Origin: an uncultured Actinomycetes bacterium
Lineage (GTDB): Bacteria > Actinomycetota > Thermoleophilia > Solirubrobacterales > Solirubrobacteraceae
NCBI GenBank assembly: GCA_937888775.1
Contig: CALAQT010000318.1
Span: 1-7,177, forward strand
Reading direction: 5' to 3'
Length of the DNA: 7,177 bases
The notes below the pieces were generated by a model. That model was given only the letters and a program-made list of their open reading frames with translations, did not search any database and had not been told where the DNA came from. Positions 5,434-7,177 of this stretch are shown here, piece after piece. Position 1 is the stretch's first letter; each line of letters begins with the position of its first letter. Position numbers and translations under genes: made by a program.

Positions 5434-5462
5434 CATATACGGAGCGTGCTTGTAAATGTCAA
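5434..5462 (-). promoter_or_regulatory. strong promoter for the 4658-5425 gene, leaderless geometry
   Basis: On the minus strand a perfect TTGACA -35 (5457-5462) is followed after exactly 17 bases by TATATG (5434-5439). The ATG (5425) comes 8 bases past the -10, so the RNA would start at or next to the start codon. There is no room for, and no sign of, a Shine-Dalgarno. Confidence 0.75.
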
Positions 5463-5474
5463 CCGGGAGGTTGA
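5459..5474. promoter_or_regulatory. inverted repeat overlapping both divergent -35 boxes
   Basis: TCAACC (5459-5464), GGGA, GGTTGA (5469-5474) is a perfect 6-bp inverted repeat with a 4-bp centre. One arm carries the -35 of the minus-strand gene and the other the -35 of the SDR gene. A dimeric regulator bound here would block both promoters. Part of the symmetry follows simply from two back-to-back TTGA boxes, so an operator is possible but unproven. Confidence 0.4.
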
Positions 5475-5500
5475 AATTCTCACGCATCGCGATGTACACT
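5471..5500 (+). promoter_or_regulatory. promoter for the SDR gene
   Basis: TTGAAA (5471-5476, 5/6) and TACACT (5495-5500, 4/6) are separated by 18 bases. The ATG at 5510 lies 9 bases past the -10, giving a leader of at most two or three bases. This fixes the start at 5510 rather than the in-frame ATG at 5456, which lies upstream of the promoter. Confidence 0.6.
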
Positions 5501-5509
5501 CTTCCGGTC

Positions 5510-6340
5510 ATGACGCTCGTCGTTCTCACAGGTGCCACGCGCGGTATCGGTCGCGCTGCAGCAATCGCGCTCGGGAGCCAGGGGGTCGAGCTCGCGCTCG
5601 TGGGTCGCGAGCCCGACCGCGTCGCGGCGGTCGCGCAGGAGGCACGGACCGCAGGGGCAGCCGCGGTGCACGAGCGCGTGGCCGATCTCGCGCTGCTGGC
5701 CGAGGTGCGGCGGCTGGCCGAGGAGCTCCGCACCGAACACGAGCACATCGACGTGCTCGCCAACAACGCCGGCGCTGTGTTCACCTCGCGCAGGGAGACC
5801 TCCGAGGGCCTCGAGCAGACGCTCGCGCTCAACCACCTCGCCCCGTTCCTGCTCACCAGCCTGCTCCGCGACCGGCTCGCGGGCGGGCGCGTCGTGACCA
5901 CCGCCTCCGACGCGCACAAGGCCGGGCGCCTGGATCTCGATGACCTGCAGTCCACGAGCTCCTACTCCGCCCCCCGCGTCTACGGCACCTCGAAGCTCTG
6001 CAACATTCTCTTCACCCGCGAGCTGGCGCGACGCGCGCCCGAGCTCCACGCCAACTGCTTCCACCCGGGCGTCGTGCGCACGGGCTTCGGGAAGAACGAA
6101 TGCGGCATCGTCAAGGCGCTCTTCATGCTCGGCGGGCCGTTCCTGCGCTCGCCCGAGCGGGGCGCGCGGACGCTGGTCTGGCTGGCCACGTCGCAGGAGG
6201 CCTCGGGCCTCGACGGCGAGTACGTCTGCGATGAGAAGGTCACAGCGCCGAGCGCGCAGGCCCAGGACGACGTGCTCGCCGCCGGGCTGTGGGAGAAGAG
6301 CGCCGAGCTCGTTGGCGTCCCCGCCGACGTGGCCGCCTGA
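5510..6340 (+). CDS. short-chain dehydrogenase/reductase (SDR)
   Basis: This 276-residue classical SDR resembles the retinol-dehydrogenase-like group. The cofactor motif TGATRGIG is at residues 7-14. The NNAG motif is at 85-88, a structural Asn at 108, and the catalytic set is Ser133 (in TTASDAHK), Tyr158 and Lys162 (in YGTSK). The segment HANCFHPGVVRTGFG is the usual substrate-loop region after the active site. It should be a soluble NAD(P)-dependent oxidoreductase. Arg11 in the glycine motif and Arg33 after the second strand suggest NADPH, but this is inference. The substrate is unknown. Length and motif spacing are normal. It is divergent from the 4658-5425 gene, 84 bp apart, and ends at a hairpin shared with the convergent Cys-rich gene. 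Confidence 0.92.
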   Translation: MTLVVLTGATRGIGRAAAIALGSQGVELALVGREPDRVAAVAQEARTAGAAAVHERVADLALLAEVRRLAEELRTEHEHIDVLANNAGAVFTSRRETSEGLEQTLALNHLAPFLLTSLLRDRLAGGRVVTTASDAHKAGRLDLDDLQSTSSYSAPRVYGTSKLCNILFTRELARRAPELHANCFHPGVVRTGFGKNECGIVKALFMLGGPFLRSPERGARTLVWLATSQEASGLDGEYVCDEKVTAPSAQAQDDVLAAGLWEKSAELVGVPADVAA

Positions 6341-6353
6341 GCGCCGCGCTCAG
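6337..6353. terminator. hairpin between convergent SDR and Cys-rich genes
   Basis: CTGAGCG (6337-6343) and CGCTCAG (6347-6353) form a perfect 7-bp stem with a 3-nt loop. It spans the SDR stop codon and most of the 14-bp gap to the stop of the convergent gene. A bidirectional terminator is likely from position. There is no T tract. Confidence 0.5.
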
Positions 6354-6354
6354 C

Positions 6355-6744
6355 CTACGCCGCCTCCGGCCGATCGTCCACCGGCAGCCCCATCGCCGCT
6401 CTGCACACGGCCCTCCGCGCGCGATGCTCCGGGCAATACACGCCCCGGACCTCCCCGCCCGTCAGTCCGTAGGCGAGCCACACCTCACACTGCCAGTGGA
6501 ACCGGAAGAACCCGTCCTGGCGCCACGGGCACCTGCGCAGGCAGGCCTCCCAGGCCTTCTGCACGACGCTCGCGGGAACCGCCGCCTGACACGAGCAGCC
6601 GTCGAGGAGGTAGCCCGAGGAGAGACACTTCAGCGAGCGGCTGCGCGCTTCCTGCGCGAGATCCGGCATCTCGGCCTCCACCAGTCGGAGGGCCGACGCC
6701 GGCCGCGCGATCGTCGTCGCCCATTCTGCTGTTCCATGTCGCAT
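6355..6744 (-). CDS. Cys-rich small hypothetical protein
   Basis: This 129-residue protein has eight Cys, at positions 40, 50, 52, 68, 72, 86, 104 and 114. Suggestive metal or disulfide patterns are CSC (50-52), CLRRC (68-72), FHWQC (82-86) and YCPEHR (103-108). No signal peptide or membrane helix is seen. The C-terminal block, FHWQCEVWLAYGL through VRGVYCPEHRARR, looks like a conserved domain of actinobacterial hypothetical proteins. A zinc-binding or redox role is inference. The ATG at 6742-6744 is well supported: GGGAGGT lies 5 bases upstream on the minus strand, the clearest Shine-Dalgarno in the window. Third codon positions are strongly G/C, as expected for a real gene here. Confidence 0.7.
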   Translation of the reverse strand: MRHGTAEWATTIARPASALRLVEAEMPDLAQEARSRSLKCLSSGYLLDGCSCQAAVPASVVQKAWEACLRRCPWRQDGFFRFHWQCEVWLAYGLTGGEVRGVYCPEHRARRAVCRAAMGLPVDDRPEAA

Positions 6745-6749
6745 CGATG

Positions 6750-6756
6750 ACCTCCC
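6750..6756 (-). promoter_or_regulatory. strong Shine-Dalgarno of the Cys-rich gene
   Basis: GGGAGGT on the minus strand lies 5 bases before the ATG at 6744. It is the only near-consensus ribosome site found next to a chosen start here and decides that start. This gene must therefore have a real 5' leader, unlike several neighbours. Confidence 0.75.
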
Positions 6757-6950
6757 TGTCTCGGATTTCGGGCTTCACTGCGCCGGCACCATTCGGGCAG
6801 CCGCTTGTAGTCCTTTTCGGGCAATTCCCGGTTTTCCGGCGCATCGGCCCCGCGAGATGGCCATTTGTCTGAGGATCCGGGTCCCTCGGCTCCGCATCGG
6901 CGCGCCCATCACGCACCTGCGCGTGCCCGCAGTGGGCGCAGGCCGCGGTC

Positions 6951-7130
6951 CTACCCCGCGGCGATCATCGCCACGCCCGCCACCGCGAGCACGATCCCGA
7001 GCGCATGCCAGTGGTGCACACGTTCGCCCAGCAGCGTCACCCCGAGCGCGATCGTGACGAGCGGGTAGAGGTTGCCGAGGACCGAGGCAACAGTGAGTGG
7101 GCCCTGCTGCAGCGCCGTCGTCAGGCACGC
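6951..7130 (-). CDS. EamA/DMT-family transporter, C-terminal fragment
   Basis: The last 59 residues of a drug/metabolite transporter superfamily (EamA) permease lie on the minus strand, ending at TAG (6951-6953). ALQQGPLTVASVLGNLYPLV and ALGVTLLGERVHHWHALGIV, then LAVAGVAMIAAG, give the typical last two membrane helices joined by the LLGERxxxxxxxG signature turn. A whole protein has about 280-300 residues and ten helices. The rest is missing because the contig ends: from 7131 the sequence is adapter, so any residues read upstream of Ala at 7128-7130 (for example VLFRS) are not biological. The substrate cannot be told. The fragment is probably an intact gene in the genome. Confidence 0.85.
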   Translation of the reverse strand, partial: ACLTTALQQGPLTVASVLGNLYPLVTIALGVTLLGERVHHWHALGIVLAVAGVAMIAAG

Positions 7131-7177
7131 AGATCGGAAGAGCACACGTCTGAACTCCAGTCACGCCAATATCTCGT
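7131..7177. other. Illumina TruSeq adapter contamination at the contig end
   Basis: From 7131 the sequence reads as the TruSeq adapter: AGATCGGAAGAGCACACGTC and the following 14 bases (7131-7164), then the 6-base index GCCAAT (7165-7170, the index 6 barcode), then ATCTCGT, the start of the adapter's distal part. The match is complete over all 47 bases. It is not genomic. Any reading frame through it, such as one on the minus strand beginning MTGVQTCALPI, is an artefact. Confidence 0.98.

Noticed and set aside
4644..5483. 279-codon minus-strand ORF overlapping the 255-residue gene
   Set aside because: It is Arg-rich shadow sequence of the neighbouring frame; the 255-residue frame has normal composition and a promoter placed at its start.
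5456..5509. Upstream in-frame ATG for the SDR gene
   Set aside because: It lies upstream of the -35/-10 pair and would add 18 residues before the normal SDR N-terminus.
5940..6872. 310-codon plus-strand ORF
   Set aside because: It overlaps the 3' half of the SDR gene and the Cys-rich gene; Pro/Arg/Ser-rich composition marks it as a shadow.
6760..6945. Possible zinc-ribbon frame on the minus strand (CAHCGHAQ ... CPKRTTSGC)
   Set aside because: The frame has no good start, its G/C bias at third positions fades, and it runs antisense-free into the start of the Cys-rich gene in another frame. The paired Cys could be chance.
6775..7164. Minus-strand ORF beginning MTGVQTCALPI
   Set aside because: The N-terminus is translated sequencing adapter and the rest is antisense and frame-shifted relative to the transporter fragment.
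1..7177. CRISPR array, insertion sequence, rRNA
   Set aside because: No regularly spaced repeats, no transposase motifs with terminal inverted repeats, and no rRNA-like sequence are seen.

Overview
The window is high-GC DNA. Most of its genes use mainly G or C at the third codon position, and several start codons lie only a few bases downstream of a -10-like box with no Shine-Dalgarno sequence. Together with the protein types (M48 peptidase, stand-alone HD-GYP, SDR, a Cys-rich actinobacterial-looking protein), this fits a high-GC actinobacterial lineage, possibly Thermoleophilia/Solirubrobacterales. That placement is inference. The last 47 bases are Illumina TruSeq adapter sequence, so the window runs into a raw contig end of a draft or metagenome assembly.

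Layout. (1) 1-1010 is gene-poor and decayed: the possible tail of a gene with a hairpin behind it, an AT-richer stretch with two small hairpins, a poorly formed tRNA-like sequence, a weak minus-strand ORF, and the C-terminal ligand domain of a TetR-family regulator that has lost its DNA-binding part. (2) 1116-2630 is a co-directional set of three unrecognised genes with more relaxed codon use: a two-TM protein, a small soluble protein, and a three-TM protein ending in a Gly-X-Y collagen-like tail. A promoter placed so that the transcript would begin at the first ATG precedes the set. This is the best candidate here for an undescribed system. (3) 2849-4460 holds a soluble M48 zinc peptidase (+) and a convergent HD-GYP-type protein (-) that lacks some usual metal-ligand residues. 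(4) 4497-4661 is a 54-residue in-frame relic matching the C-terminus of LanC-like/LanM lanthipeptide cyclases, squeezed between two minus-strand genes. (5) 4658-6340 is a divergent pair, a conserved protein of unknown function (-) and a short-chain dehydrogenase (+). Their -35 boxes sit back to back on the arms of a perfect inverted repeat. (6) 6355-7130 has a Cys-rich small protein (-) with the only strong Shine-Dalgarno seen, then the C-terminal piece of an EamA/DMT transporter (-) cut off by the adapter.

How the genes relate: only the 1116-2630 set looks like an operon. The divergent pair may share one regulator. The remaining genes look like independent single units. The truncated TetR and LanC-like pieces suggest repeated gene loss or rearrangement.
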